Positions 24,858 to 31,971 of a stretch of 64,000 bases of DNA are shown here, one piece after another. The notes beneath the pieces were generated by a model. The model did not search any database and was not told the DNA's origin. It saw only the letters and a list, made by a program, of their open reading frames with translations. This stretch comes from Scandinavium vulneris_A (lineage in GTDB: Bacteria; Pseudomonadota; Gammaproteobacteria; Enterobacterales; Enterobacteriaceae): the NCBI GenBank assembly GCA_046518185.1, contig JBKGRZ010000001.1, positions 1,178,001 to 1,242,000 of the forward strand. The letters run 5' to 3'. The translations under genes were made by a program, and so were the position numbers. Numbering within the stretch: position 1 is the stretch's first letter; every line of letters begins with the position of its first letter.

Positions 24858-25910
24858 TTAGCCGCGACGTGCTTTAACCGCTGCCGCCAGCTGGCGCAAT
24901 ACTGCGTCAGTATCGTCCCAGCCGATGCAGGCATCGGTGATGCTCTTGCCATAAGTCAGCGGCTCACCGCTTTCCAGATTCTGATTGCCTTCAACCAGAT
25001 GGCTTTCAATCATCACCCCGACAATCGCTTTCTCGCCAGAGGCAATCTGCCCGGCCACATCCGTCGCGACGTCCATTTGCTTTTTGAATTGCTTGCTGGA
25101 GTTCGCATGGCTGAAGTCGATCATCACCTGAGATGGCAGGCCCGCTTTTTGCAGCCCTTCTTTCACCATTGCCACGTGATGCGCGCTGTAGTTTGGCTCT
25201 TTGCCACCACGCAGAATAATGTGGCAATCGCCGTTTCCGCTGGTGTTCACAATCGCCGAGTGGCCCCATTTGGTCACTGACAGGAAACAGTGCGGCGCGC
25301 CAGCAGCGTTAATAGCATCTATCGCCACTTTGATGGTGCCATCGGTGCCGTTTTTGAAGCCGACCGGGCAAGACAGACCGGAAGCCAGCTCACGGTGAAC
25401 CTGCGATTCGGTGGTACGCGCGCCTATGGCGCCCCAGCTCATCAGATCCGCCATATACTGCGGGGTGATCATATCGAGGAATTCACCCGCGGCAGGCAGA
25501 CCGCTGTCGTTGATTTCCAGCAGCAGCTTACGAGCAATGCGCAGTCCGTCGTTGATCTGGAAGCTGTTATCCATGTGCGGATCGTTAATCAGCCCTTTCC
25601 AGCCCACGGTGGTACGTGGTTTTTCAAAGTAGACGCGCATCACGATTTCCAGCTCGCCTTTCAGCTCATCACGCAGGGTCAGCAGACGGCCAGCGTATTC
25701 TTTCGCGGCTACCGGATCGTGAATCGAGCAAGGGCCGATCACCACCAGCAGGCGATCGTCGTTGCCTTTAAGGATCTTGTGGATCGCTTTACGTGCGTGA
25801 GACACCGTGTTAGCGGCATTCTCAGTGGCGGGAAATTTTTCAAGGAGCGCTACGGGAGGTAATAACTCGTTGATCTCTTTAATGCGTAAATCGTCGTTCT
25901 GATAGTTCAT
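24858..25910 (-). CDS. aroG: DAHP synthase, phenylalanine-sensitive (AroG)
   Basis: Condenses phosphoenolpyruvate and erythrose 4-phosphate to DAHP, the first step of aromatic amino acid synthesis. 350 residues, equal to E. coli AroG; begins MNYQNDDLRI and includes GPCSIHD, KPRTTVGWKG and the metal-binding HANSSKQF. AroG rather than AroF or AroH is supported by the N terminus and the gpmA neighbour. A perfect TyrR box lies about 70 bases upstream. Confidence 0.97.
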   Translation of the reverse strand: MNYQNDDLRIKEINELLPPVALLEKFPATENAANTVSHARKAIHKILKGNDDRLLVVIGPCSIHDPVAAKEYAGRLLTLRDELKGELEIVMRVYFEKPRTTVGWKGLINDPHMDNSFQINDGLRIARKLLLEINDSGLPAAGEFLDMITPQYMADLMSWGAIGARTTESQVHRELASGLSCPVGFKNGTDGTIKVAIDAINAAGAPHCFLSVTKWGHSAIVNTSGNGDCHIILRGGKEPNYSAHHVAMVKEGLQKAGLPSQVMIDFSHANSSKQFKKQMDVATDVAGQIASGEKAIVGVMIESHLVEGNQNLESGEPLTYGKSITDACIGWDDTDAVLRQLAAAVKARRG

Positions 25911-25980
25911 GATCTTTCCAGCGTTGCCATACTTATATAAATGAGTGCAATGCCTTCAATCTATCTCGCCAGCCTGGAAG

Positions 25981-25998
25981 TGTAAACGGGCTTTTACA
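25981..25998. promoter_or_regulatory. TyrR box upstream of aroG
   Basis: TGTAAA, six bases, TTTACA: an exact match to the TyrR consensus. It is about 70 bases before the aroG start, the same position as in E. coli, where TyrR with phenylalanine or tryptophan represses aroG. A weaker inverted repeat (TACACTT/AAGTGTA) is at 26067-26083. Confidence 0.85.
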
Positions 25999-26228
25999 CT
26001 TGAGCCGGATAATTCCTGGAATACCGCTAAAAAACGCCACAATGTAGCGAGAAGTGAGATACGCGCTACACTTTTTAAGTGTAAATGCTGAGATTTGATT
26101 AATTAACAAGATTCCAGACTGACATAAATCAGTATTGCGGAATCTTTAGCCACTGTGCAGCTGGCACAGTCAGAAATGCACTGTTGGAAGAAGTTATCCG
26201 ACCTAACGACCATAACAGGAGCATCCCC

Positions 26229-26606
26229 ATGAAAAACAAGACACTGGCAACGCTTTTCCTGACCGCAACCCTTTCGATGATGAGCGGGGCTGCTCTCGCT
26301 GCAGACAGCGCGTCGGATAATAACGGGCAGGCTAACGCCGCTGCCTCTGCGGGGCAAGTTGCCCCGGATGCCAAACAAAACGTGGCCCCTAACGGCGTAG
26401 ACAACGGGAACGTCAATACCCAGTCGAGCGGCACAATGATGCATCCGAATGGCTCAAGCAGCGATGCACAACACATGAGTAAGGATGAGATCCATAAAAA
26501 CTCAATGTGTAAAGACGGTAAGTGTCCGGATATCAACAAGAAAGTTGAAACCGGTGACGGCATTAACAACGATGCAAATACCAAAACCGACGGTACCACT
26601 CAGTAA
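26229..26606 (+). CDS. ybgS: YbgS, small periplasmic homeobox-like protein of unknown function
   Basis: A 125-residue protein with a clear signal peptide (residues 1-24, ending GAALA). The mature part is polar and low in complexity, rich in Asn, Asp, Gly and Thr, with CKDGKCPDINKK carrying two cysteines that may form a disulfide. It matches E. coli YbgS in size and plan; its function is unknown. AGGAG is properly spaced before the ATG at 26229. Divergent from aroG across 318 bases that hold the TyrR box. Confidence 0.93.
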   Translation: MKNKTLATLFLTATLSMMSGAALAADSASDNNGQANAAASAGQVAPDAKQNVAPNGVDNGNVNTQSSGTMMHPNGSSSDAQHMSKDEIHKNSMCKDGKCPDINKKVETGDGINNDANTKTDGTTQ

Positions 26607-26628
26607 TAATCGTTCTGCCCTTCCCGCC

Positions 26629-26657
26629 AAAGGAGAGCCTCGCTCTCCTTTATTTTT
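26629..26657 (+). terminator. Terminator after ybgS
   Basis: AAAGGAGAGC and GCTCTCCTTT arms with loop CTC, followed by ATTTTTT. Confidence 0.92.
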
Positions 26658-26724
26658 TAGGCGAATTCGCAAAAAATCTGTAATGATGTCATACACTAAC
26701 TTATAAACATCACAGGATTTGTGT

Positions 26725-27669
26725 ATGGCGCATTCACATTCCCACTCCACGCCACAAGGGGCTAATGACGGCAACGCCCGTCGGCTGTTGCTGGCCTTCC
26801 TAATCACCGCCGGATTTATGGTGGTGGAAGTGGTAGGCGGTCTGATTTCGGGTTCACTGGCCCTCTTGGCGGATGCCGGGCATATGCTAACCGATGCCGC
26901 GGCGCTGCTGTTCGCGTTGATGGCGGTTCACTTTGCCCGCCGTCCGCCTAATTCCCGCCATACATTTGGCTGGCTGCGACTGACCACCCTCGCGGCGTTT
27001 GTTAACGCAATTGCACTGGTGCTGATTACGGTGCTGATTGTCTGGGAAGCGATTATGCGTTTTCGCCATCCACAGCCGGTCGCAGGCGCAACCATGATGG
27101 TGATTGCCGTGGCGGGCCTGTTGGCGAACATCCTCTCATTCTGGATTTTGCATCGCGGCAGTGAAGAAAAGAACCTGAACGTCAGAGCCGCCGCGCTACA
27201 TGTGCTCGGAGACTTGCTGGGTTCGGTGGGGGCTATCGTCGCCGCTATCGTGATCCTGACCACCGGCTGGACGCCCATTGACCCGATTCTGTCAGTGCTG
27301 GTGTCGTGCCTGGTGCTTCGCAGCGCGTGGGCGTTGCTGAAAGAGAGCGTGAACGAATTGCTGGAAGGTGCGCCCAGCTCACTGGATATCGCGGCACTCA
27401 AACGTGGCTTGCGCCGCGAGATCCCGGAAGTCCGCGATGTGCATCATGTCCACATTTGGCTGGTCGGCGAAAAACCGGTGATGACCTTACATGTGCATGT
27501 GATCCCGCCGCACGATCACGACGGGCTGTTGGGAAAAATTCAGCACTATCTGGAACATCATTACCAAATTGCACATGCCACCATTCAGATGGAGTACCAG
27601 CCATGCAGCGGCCCGGAATGCCATCTTAACGAGACGCAGACCGAACACGCTCATCATCATCACCATTAA
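26725..27669 (+). CDS. zitB: Zinc efflux transporter ZitB
   Basis: Cation-diffusion-facilitator family exporter that lowers cytoplasmic zinc using the proton gradient. 314 residues from the ATG at 26725; AGGAT precedes it, while the frame opens two codons earlier at a TTG. His-rich ends (MAHSHSHS and HAHHHHH), six membrane helices and the metal site in ADAGHMLTDA and HVLGDLLGS. Its stop and the pnuC stop share bases in a convergent overlap. Confidence 0.96.
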   Translation: MAHSHSHSTPQGANDGNARRLLLAFLITAGFMVVEVVGGLISGSLALLADAGHMLTDAAALLFALMAVHFARRPPNSRHTFGWLRLTTLAAFVNAIALVLITVLIVWEAIMRFRHPQPVAGATMMVIAVAGLLANILSFWILHRGSEEKNLNVRAAALHVLGDLLGSVGAIVAAIVILTTGWTPIDPILSVLVSCLVLRSAWALLKESVNELLEGAPSSLDIAALKRGLRREIPEVRDVHHVHIWLVGEKPVMTLHVHVIPPHDHDGLLGKIQHYLEHHYQIAHATIQMEYQPCSGPECHLNETQTEHAHHHHH

Positions 27670-28385
27670 TGAGAAAGCGCGCGTGAGCCTCGGTCACGTG
27701 CGCTGTTCATCCACATCCGGCTGCCGTTCAAAGCGATAAACGTCAGCAGCAGATATTCCAGAGACATGGCATAAACCCCCTGCAGAGCAAAAATCACCAC
27801 GCTAATCACGTTGATGATCACCCACAGCAGCCAGTTTTCGACGTATTTGCGGGTCATCAGGATCATCGCCACAATCGACAACACCATCATGCAGGAATCC
27901 CAGAACGGGAAGGCATCAGGCTGGAGTTCCGGCATCGCCACGTTCAGCCCCAGGGTCTGCATGACCGATACCGCCACCTGGGTCAGGAACGCGAAGACTG
28001 GATTGATGAACACCGTCATCAGACCTATGGCGACCACACAAGCGGCCAGCCATCCCAGTGCCTTCGGCAACGGTAACCAGCGAATTTGCAGTTCTGCCTG
28101 ATTCTGGCTGGTCTGTCGCGACCACGCGTACCAACCATAGATATTTGCCGCAAAGAAAAACAGCTGAAGCAGCAGGCTGGCATACAGTTGGATCTGGAAG
28201 AAAATGATGGCAAACAGCGTCACGTTCAGCAGTCCGAACGCGTAGTTACTGATCTTCTCGAGGCTGGCAAGCCAGATACACAGCAGCCCGGCTATTGTCC
28301 CCACCGCTTCAATCCACGACAGGTCATAGCCGCCCGCCCCAATCGGAATGTGCACCAGAATGTTTTGCGTACTCAAGAAATCCAT
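27666..28385 (-). CDS. pnuC: Nicotinamide riboside transporter PnuC
   Basis: Inner-membrane facilitator for nicotinamide riboside uptake. 239 residues with about seven hydrophobic segments and conserved tryptophan-rich ANIYGWYAWSR. It follows nadA by about 70 bases on the same strand, as in the nadA-pnuC operon of enteric bacteria, and would share NadR control. Confidence 0.96.
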   Translation of the reverse strand: MDFLSTQNILVHIPIGAGGYDLSWIEAVGTIAGLLCIWLASLEKISNYAFGLLNVTLFAIIFFQIQLYASLLLQLFFFAANIYGWYAWSRQTSQNQAELQIRWLPLPKALGWLAACVVAIGLMTVFINPVFAFLTQVAVSVMQTLGLNVAMPELQPDAFPFWDSCMMVLSIVAMILMTRKYVENWLLWVIINVISVVIFALQGVYAMSLEYLLLTFIALNGSRMWMNSARDRGSRALSH

Positions 28386-28455
28386 ATCTTTGTCCTGTCA
28401 GCCAAATTTCATTGGAAGATCAATCGTTCGGTTAAGAACGGTCTTATGAATGTAC

Positions 28456-29499
28456 TTATGATCGAAGTGTAGCCGCAAAATCTAACATGCGGTTAAGTGG
28501 CAGCAGAGCGCCCTCACGCAACGTAGCGTCTACATGGATTTCATGCTCCGCCCCACCGTGTTCGAGGCCGTCAGCAATGGCTTTAAGGCCGTTCATCGCC
28601 ATCCACGGACAATGGGCACAGCTTCGGCAGGTTGCCCCCTCTCCGGCGGTTGGCGCTTCCAGTAACTCTTTTTCCGGCACCGCCTGCTGCATTTTATAGA
28701 AAATCCCGCGATCGGTAGCGACGATCAGCTGCGCGTTGGGCAGCGTTTTTGCCGCAGCAATCAGCTGGCTAGTCGAGCCTACGGCGTCGGCCATATCGAC
28801 AATCGACTGCGGTGATTCTGGATGCACCAGGATAGCCGCCTGAGGGTACAACGCCTTCATTCGCGCCAGGGCCTGGGTTTTAAATTCGTCGTGCACAATA
28901 CACGCCGCCTGCCAGCAAAGAACGTCTGCACCAGTCTGTTTCTGGACATAGCGGCCCAAATGACGGTCAGGTGCCCAAATGATTTTCTCACCGAGGCTAT
29001 CCAGATGTTCAATCAGCTCAACGGCAATGCTCGAAGTGACGACCCAGTCGGCCCGAGCCTTGACCGCCGCAGAGGTATTGGCATACACCACCACAGTTCT
29101 GTCCGGATGGGCATCGCAGAATTGGGTAAATTCATCAATCGGGCAGCCCAGATCAAGCGAACATTCCGCATGAAGCGTGGGCATTAGAATGGTTTTTTCC
29201 GGACTTAAAATTTTGGCGGTTTCACCCATAAAACGCACCCCGGCGACCAGCAACGTGGAAGCCGGATGTCTGGCCCCGAAACGCGCCATCTCCAACGAGT
29301 CAGAAATGCAGCCACCGGTTTCCTCCGCTAGCTGCTGAATTTCCGGGTCAGTGTAATAGTGCGCCACCATCACCGCATTTTTCTCTTTGAGCAGACGCTT
29401 TATTTTTTCGCGATAGAACTGCTTTTCGTCCAGGCTCAACGGCACAGGCTTAGGCGGGAAAGGATAGATTGCGGTTTCAGGATCAAACATTACGCTCAT
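28456..29499 (-). CDS. nadA: Quinolinate synthase NadA
   Basis: [4Fe-4S] enzyme that condenses iminoaspartate with dihydroxyacetone phosphate to quinolinate, entry point of NAD synthesis. 347 residues; the cluster cysteines lie in AECSLDLGC, the WQAACIVHDEF region and the CRSCAHCPW motif. I choose the ATG at 29499 (MSVMFD, as in E. coli); the frame is open another 16 codons. A NadR-like palindrome is 75 bases upstream. First gene of nadA-pnuC. Confidence 0.97.
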   Translation of the reverse strand: MSVMFDPETAIYPFPPKPVPLSLDEKQFYREKIKRLLKEKNAVMVAHYYTDPEIQQLAEETGGCISDSLEMARFGARHPASTLLVAGVRFMGETAKILSPEKTILMPTLHAECSLDLGCPIDEFTQFCDAHPDRTVVVYANTSAAVKARADWVVTSSIAVELIEHLDSLGEKIIWAPDRHLGRYVQKQTGADVLCWQAACIVHDEFKTQALARMKALYPQAAILVHPESPQSIVDMADAVGSTSQLIAAAKTLPNAQLIVATDRGIFYKMQQAVPEKELLEAPTAGEGATCRSCAHCPWMAMNGLKAIADGLEHGGAEHEIHVDATLREGALLPLNRMLDFAATLRS

Positions 29500-29573
29500 C
29501 TTGGCTTCTCGTTTTACTGGCTTAACCAAACCATCACCAGACCGCACGCTTTAGCGTGTCTATCGGCGACAGG

Positions 29574-29591
29574 TGTTTTATATACTAAACA
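29574..29591. promoter_or_regulatory. NadR operator upstream of nadA
   Basis: TGTTTT, six bases, TAAACA, one change from the NadR consensus TGTTTA-N6-TAAACA. Position upstream of nadA-pnuC fits repression by NadR when NAD is abundant. Confidence 0.8.
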
Positions 29592-29647
29592 AGATAGCGA
29601 ATTTAAGCCGGATTGTCGTGAGGAATTTATCTGGAACGCGGAAAAGC

Positions 29648-29672
29648 AAAAAGGCGCCTTTAGGGCGCCTTT
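29648..29672 (-). terminator. Second terminator of the tRNA operon
   Basis: Two GGCGCC blocks flanking a TAAA loop form a stem; on the minus strand it ends in five T residues. It is an exact copy of the terminator at 29804-29828, part of a 52-base direct repeat. Confidence 0.85.
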
Positions 29673-29678
29673 CTACAT

Positions 29679-29800
29679 TGGTGGGTCGTGCAGGATGACT
29701 CGCTTTGCTCGCCCTTCGGGCCGTCGCCGCCAGCGGCTCCGTGGTCTCACTTCGTTCGGCTCGAACCTGCAGCAGGTTCTCATCCTGACGAATGGCGCAT
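29679..29800 (-). ncRNA. Structured unit ending in an 18-nt tRNA-Lys 3' remnant (rtT-like)
   Basis: Read on the minus strand, the unit ends in the same 18 bases as the 3' end of the neighbouring tRNA-Lys genes (T-stem strand, acceptor strand and CCA), but the rest is not tRNA. It can fold: CAGGATGA pairs with TCATCCTG across the whole unit, and hairpins AACCTGC/GCAGGTT and GCCCGAAGGGC lie inside. This resembles the rtT repeats of the E. coli tyrT operon, which also carry tRNA 3' ends. No function is established here. Confidence 0.55.
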
Positions 29801-29803
29801 AGC

Positions 29804-29828
29804 AAAAAGGCGCCTTTAGGGCGCCTTT
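29804..29828 (-). terminator. First terminator of the tRNA operon
   Basis: GGCGCC-containing stem with five trailing T residues on the minus strand, six bases after the last tRNA-Lys gene. Confidence 0.88.
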
Positions 29829-29834
29829 CTACAT

Positions 29835-29910
29835 TGGTGGGTCGTGCAGGATTCGAACCTGCGACCAATTGATTAAAAGTCAACTGCTCTACCAACTGAG
29901 CTAACGACCC
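29835..29910 (-). tRNA. tRNA-Lys (UUU)
   Basis: 76 bases including encoded CCA. Acceptor GGGTCGT pairs with ACGACCC; anticodon loop CTTTTAA gives UUU; T loop TTCGAAT. Last tRNA of the operon, followed at once by a terminator. Confidence 0.98.
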
Positions 29911-29946
29911 CTTTCGGGATATTCTTCGAAGACGCCACTCATAAGA

Positions 29947-30022
29947 TGGTGGGTCGTGCAGGATTCGAACCTGCGACCAATTGATTAAAAGTCAACTGCT
30001 CTACCAACTGAGCTAACGACCC
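29947..30022 (-). tRNA. tRNA-Lys (UUU)
   Basis: Sequence identical to the other three tRNA-Lys genes in this cluster, 76 bases with CCA, anticodon UUU. Fourth intact tRNA in transcription order. Confidence 0.98.
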
Positions 30023-30076
30023 ATAAGGTGTTGCTTCGAAGAGGTACTGCTTTTTACTCGGTACCAATAGTAAAAT

Positions 30077-30174
30077 TGGTGGGTCGTGCAGGATGACTCG
30101 ACTCCGTCTCGCCCTTCGGGCCGTTGCAAAGCAACGTTATCCTTCACGCTTAACATCTGAGTAAGATGTTAAAT
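30077..30174 (-). ncRNA. Second structured unit ending in an 18-nt tRNA-Lys 3' remnant
   Basis: Starts right after the tRNA-Lys at 30175-30250 (minus strand) and ends in the same 18-base tRNA 3' end as the unit at 29679. Hairpins: TTAACATCT/AGATGTTAA (30150-30172), CGTTGC/GCAACG and the GCCCGAAGGGC stem shared with the other unit; AGGAT can pair with ATCCT of the remnant. Both units diverge from the tRNA at exactly the same base (after GCAGGAT in plus-strand reading). Confidence 0.5.
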
Positions 30175-30250
30175 TGGTGGGTCGTGCAGGATTCGAACCT
30201 GCGACCAATTGATTAAAAGTCAACTGCTCTACCAACTGAGCTAACGACCC
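30175..30250 (-). tRNA. tRNA-Lys (UUU)
   Basis: 76 bases with encoded CCA and anticodon UUU. Only three bases separate it from the tRNA-Val 5' of it in the transcript. Confidence 0.98.
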
Positions 30251-30253
30251 GAG

Positions 30254-30329
30254 TGGTGGGTGATGACGGGATCGAACCGCCGACCCCCTCCTTGTAAGGG
30301 AGGTGCTCTCCCAGCTGAGCTAATCACCC
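30254..30329 (-). tRNA. tRNA-Val (UAC)
   Basis: 76 bases; acceptor GGGTGAT/ATCACCC, anticodon loop CTTACAA giving UAC, encoded CCA. Second tRNA in the operon, matching valT in the E. coli lysT-valT-lysW order. Confidence 0.98.
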
Positions 30330-30364
30330 AATACTGCGCTGGATACTGCTTACTTACTATTTAG

Positions 30365-30440
30365 TGGTGGGTCGTGCAGGATTCGAACCTGCGACCAATT
30401 GATTAAAAGTCAACTGCTCTACCAACTGAGCTAACGACCC
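30365..30440 (-). tRNA. lysT: tRNA-Lys (UUU), first of the operon
   Basis: 76 bases with CCA, anticodon UUU. It is the promoter-proximal tRNA, equivalent in place to lysT of E. coli. The E. coli operon has a second valine tRNA (valZ) and more lysine tRNAs; here only one valine tRNA is present. Confidence 0.97.
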
Positions 30441-30491
30441 ACTATTTTCGCGGCTTCCAGGATGTTTGATATCCCTTGGCAACGGCGGCAT

Positions 30492-30519
30492 ATATTACTG
30501 GTTTCAGAATTGAGCGCAA
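30492..30519 (-). promoter_or_regulatory. Candidate promoter of the tRNA operon
   Basis: On the minus strand: TTGCGC, 16 bases, TAATAT, followed by GCCGCCG. A GC-rich discriminator after the -10 is typical of stringently controlled stable RNA promoters. It lies about 50 bases upstream of the first tRNA. Confidence 0.6.
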
Positions 30520-30562
30520 CTAAAATTTCGAACAACTTTGCTTAACTGCTTATGATTCATGC

Positions 30563-30598
30563 GGCATGACCAGAAATACTTCAATTTCAGGTCATGCC
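30563..30598. repeat. Long inverted repeat downstream of cpoB
   Basis: GGCATGACC-A-GAAAT and ATTTC-A-GGTCATGCC form 14 base pairs around one A-A mismatch and a six-base loop. It starts a few bases after the cpoB stop. There is no T run on either side, so it is more likely an mRNA 3'-end stabiliser or a factor-dependent end than a simple intrinsic terminator. Confidence 0.65.
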
Positions 30599-30605
30599 AT
30601 AAGCA

Positions 30606-31406
30606 TCAGAGCCCACTCAAGCGTTTTTGCGCCTGTTTTGCGCCTTCAGTGCCCGGGTATTTAGTGACAACCTGCTGATAAACTGCTTTAGCTTTCGCAG
30701 TATCACCTTTGTCCTGCATGATTACGCCGACTTTAAACATCGCGTCTGCCGCTTTCGGCGATTTCGGGTAATTTTTCACCACTGAGGCAAAATAATACGC
30801 CGCATCATCTTTTTTACCCTTGTTGTAATTCAACTGTCCGAGCCAATAATTGGCATTCGGCTGATAGGTTGAATCAGGGTATTTTTTGACGAAGTTCTGA
30901 AATGCCGCAATCGCGTCGTCCTGGCGAGAGGCATCTTTCACCAGCGCAATTGCCGCATTGTAATCCGTATTGGCATCACCACTCTGAACTGGCACACCGG
31001 ACGCTGCTGCGCCTGCTGCCGGTGCTGGAGTGGCTGTTGCCGCTGCTGACCCGCTCTGGTCGCCCGCAGCAGGCTGTGCCTGTGCCGCATTCCCGCCGCT
31101 GCTCATACCATCAAGCTGCGTCTGGATTTGCTTCTGGCGTTCGACCGCCTGATTGAGCTGGTACTGGCTTTCCTGGATTTGACCACGCAGAGAATCAATA
31201 TCGGCCTGGTTATCCTGGAGTTGCTGTTGGAGTTGGGTCAAAAGTTGACTGTGAGCGTTGGAAATACGCTCGAGTTGGGTGACACGGTCTTCGACCGAGC
31301 CTGAGCCGACACTACTGATTGGCGCCTGAGCATTAGCGGCCCAAGGGGCCGCTATGCCAACCAGTAACGACAGACTCAACAGGTGATGTCTGAAGTTACT
31401 GCTCAT
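30606..31406 (-). CDS. cpoB: CpoB (YbgF), Tol-associated cell division coordinator
   Basis: Periplasmic protein that links PBP1B peptidoglycan synthesis with Tol-driven outer membrane constriction. 266 residues: signal peptide cut after Ala26 (WAANA), coiled-coil trimer segment (VEDRVTQLERISNAHSQLL), a low-complexity Ala/Gly/Pro linker at about 100-140, and C-terminal TPR repeats (ANYWLGQLNYNKGKKDDA). Slightly longer than E. coli CpoB because of the linker. Last gene of the tol-pal operon, nine bases after pal. Confidence 0.97.
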   Translation of the reverse strand: MSSNFRHHLLSLSLLVGIAAPWAANAQAPISSVGSGSVEDRVTQLERISNAHSQLLTQLQQQLQDNQADIDSLRGQIQESQYQLNQAVERQKQIQTQLDGMSSGGNAAQAQPAAGDQSGSAAATATPAPAAGAAASGVPVQSGDANTDYNAAIALVKDASRQDDAIAAFQNFVKKYPDSTYQPNANYWLGQLNYNKGKKDDAAYYFASVVKNYPKSPKAADAMFKVGVIMQDKGDTAKAKAVYQQVVTKYPGTEGAKQAQKRLSGL

Positions 31407-31415
31407 GCAATTCTC

Positions 31416-31937
31416 TTAGTAAACCAGTACGGCACGACGGTTTTTGGAGTAAGCCGCTTCGTCGTGACCCAGTACTGCAGGTTTTTCTTTACCGTAAGAA
31501 ACGATGGAGATCTGGTCAGCAGAAACGCCTTTACCCTGCAGGTACATTTTAACAGCGTTTGCACGACGTTCGCCCAGCGCGATGTTGTACTCAGGAGTAC
31601 CACGTTCGTCAGCATGACCTTCTACGGTGACTTTGTAAGACGGGTTGCTACGCAGGAAGTTAGCGTGCGCATCCAGCATTGCAGCGAAGTCAGAACGGAT
31701 ATCGTACTTGTCGAGATCGAAGTAAACGATGTTGTTCTGCTGCAGCTGCTGCATCTGCAGACGAGCCTGCTCTTCGGAAGACATGTTGCCTTGACCGTTA
31801 GCATCCATACCAGTGCCGGCACCCATCATGCCTTCACCGCTCTGATCGTTGCTGGCATTCTTGTTGGAAGAACACGCCGCGATAGCCATAACTGGCAGAG
31901 CGATCATCAGTCCTTTCAGCACTTTGTTCAGTTGCAT
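31416..31937 (-). CDS. pal: Peptidoglycan-associated lipoprotein Pal
   Basis: Outer-membrane lipoprotein that grips peptidoglycan and interacts with TolB. 173 residues from the ATG at 31937 (MQLNKV); lipobox AIAAC with Cys22. Gly/Asn/Met-rich linker, then an OmpA-like domain with GHADERGTPEYNIALGERRA, holding the Asp and Arg that bind meso-diaminopimelate. The frame extends eight codons upstream but the E. coli-like start is preferred. Confidence 0.97.
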   Translation of the reverse strand: MQLNKVLKGLMIALPVMAIAACSSNKNASNDQSGEGMMGAGTGMDANGQGNMSSEEQARLQMQQLQQNNIVYFDLDKYDIRSDFAAMLDAHANFLRSNPSYKVTVEGHADERGTPEYNIALGERRANAVKMYLQGKGVSADQISIVSYGKEKPAVLGHDEAAYSKNRRAVLVY

Positions 31938-31971
31938 TTCTTTGATTCCTATAATATTCAATTAATTATTA

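Noticed and set aside
29578..29895. 105-codon open frame with a repeated ARPTNVERRPKGAFLL segment
   Set aside because: It reads through tRNA 3' ends and terminators; the repeat reflects the duplicated terminator/tRNA DNA, not a protein.
29640..30440. Regular repeats in the tRNA region as a CRISPR array
   Set aside because: The repeats are tRNA-Lys genes, terminators and tRNA remnants; spacing and unit size do not fit CRISPR and no cas genes are present.
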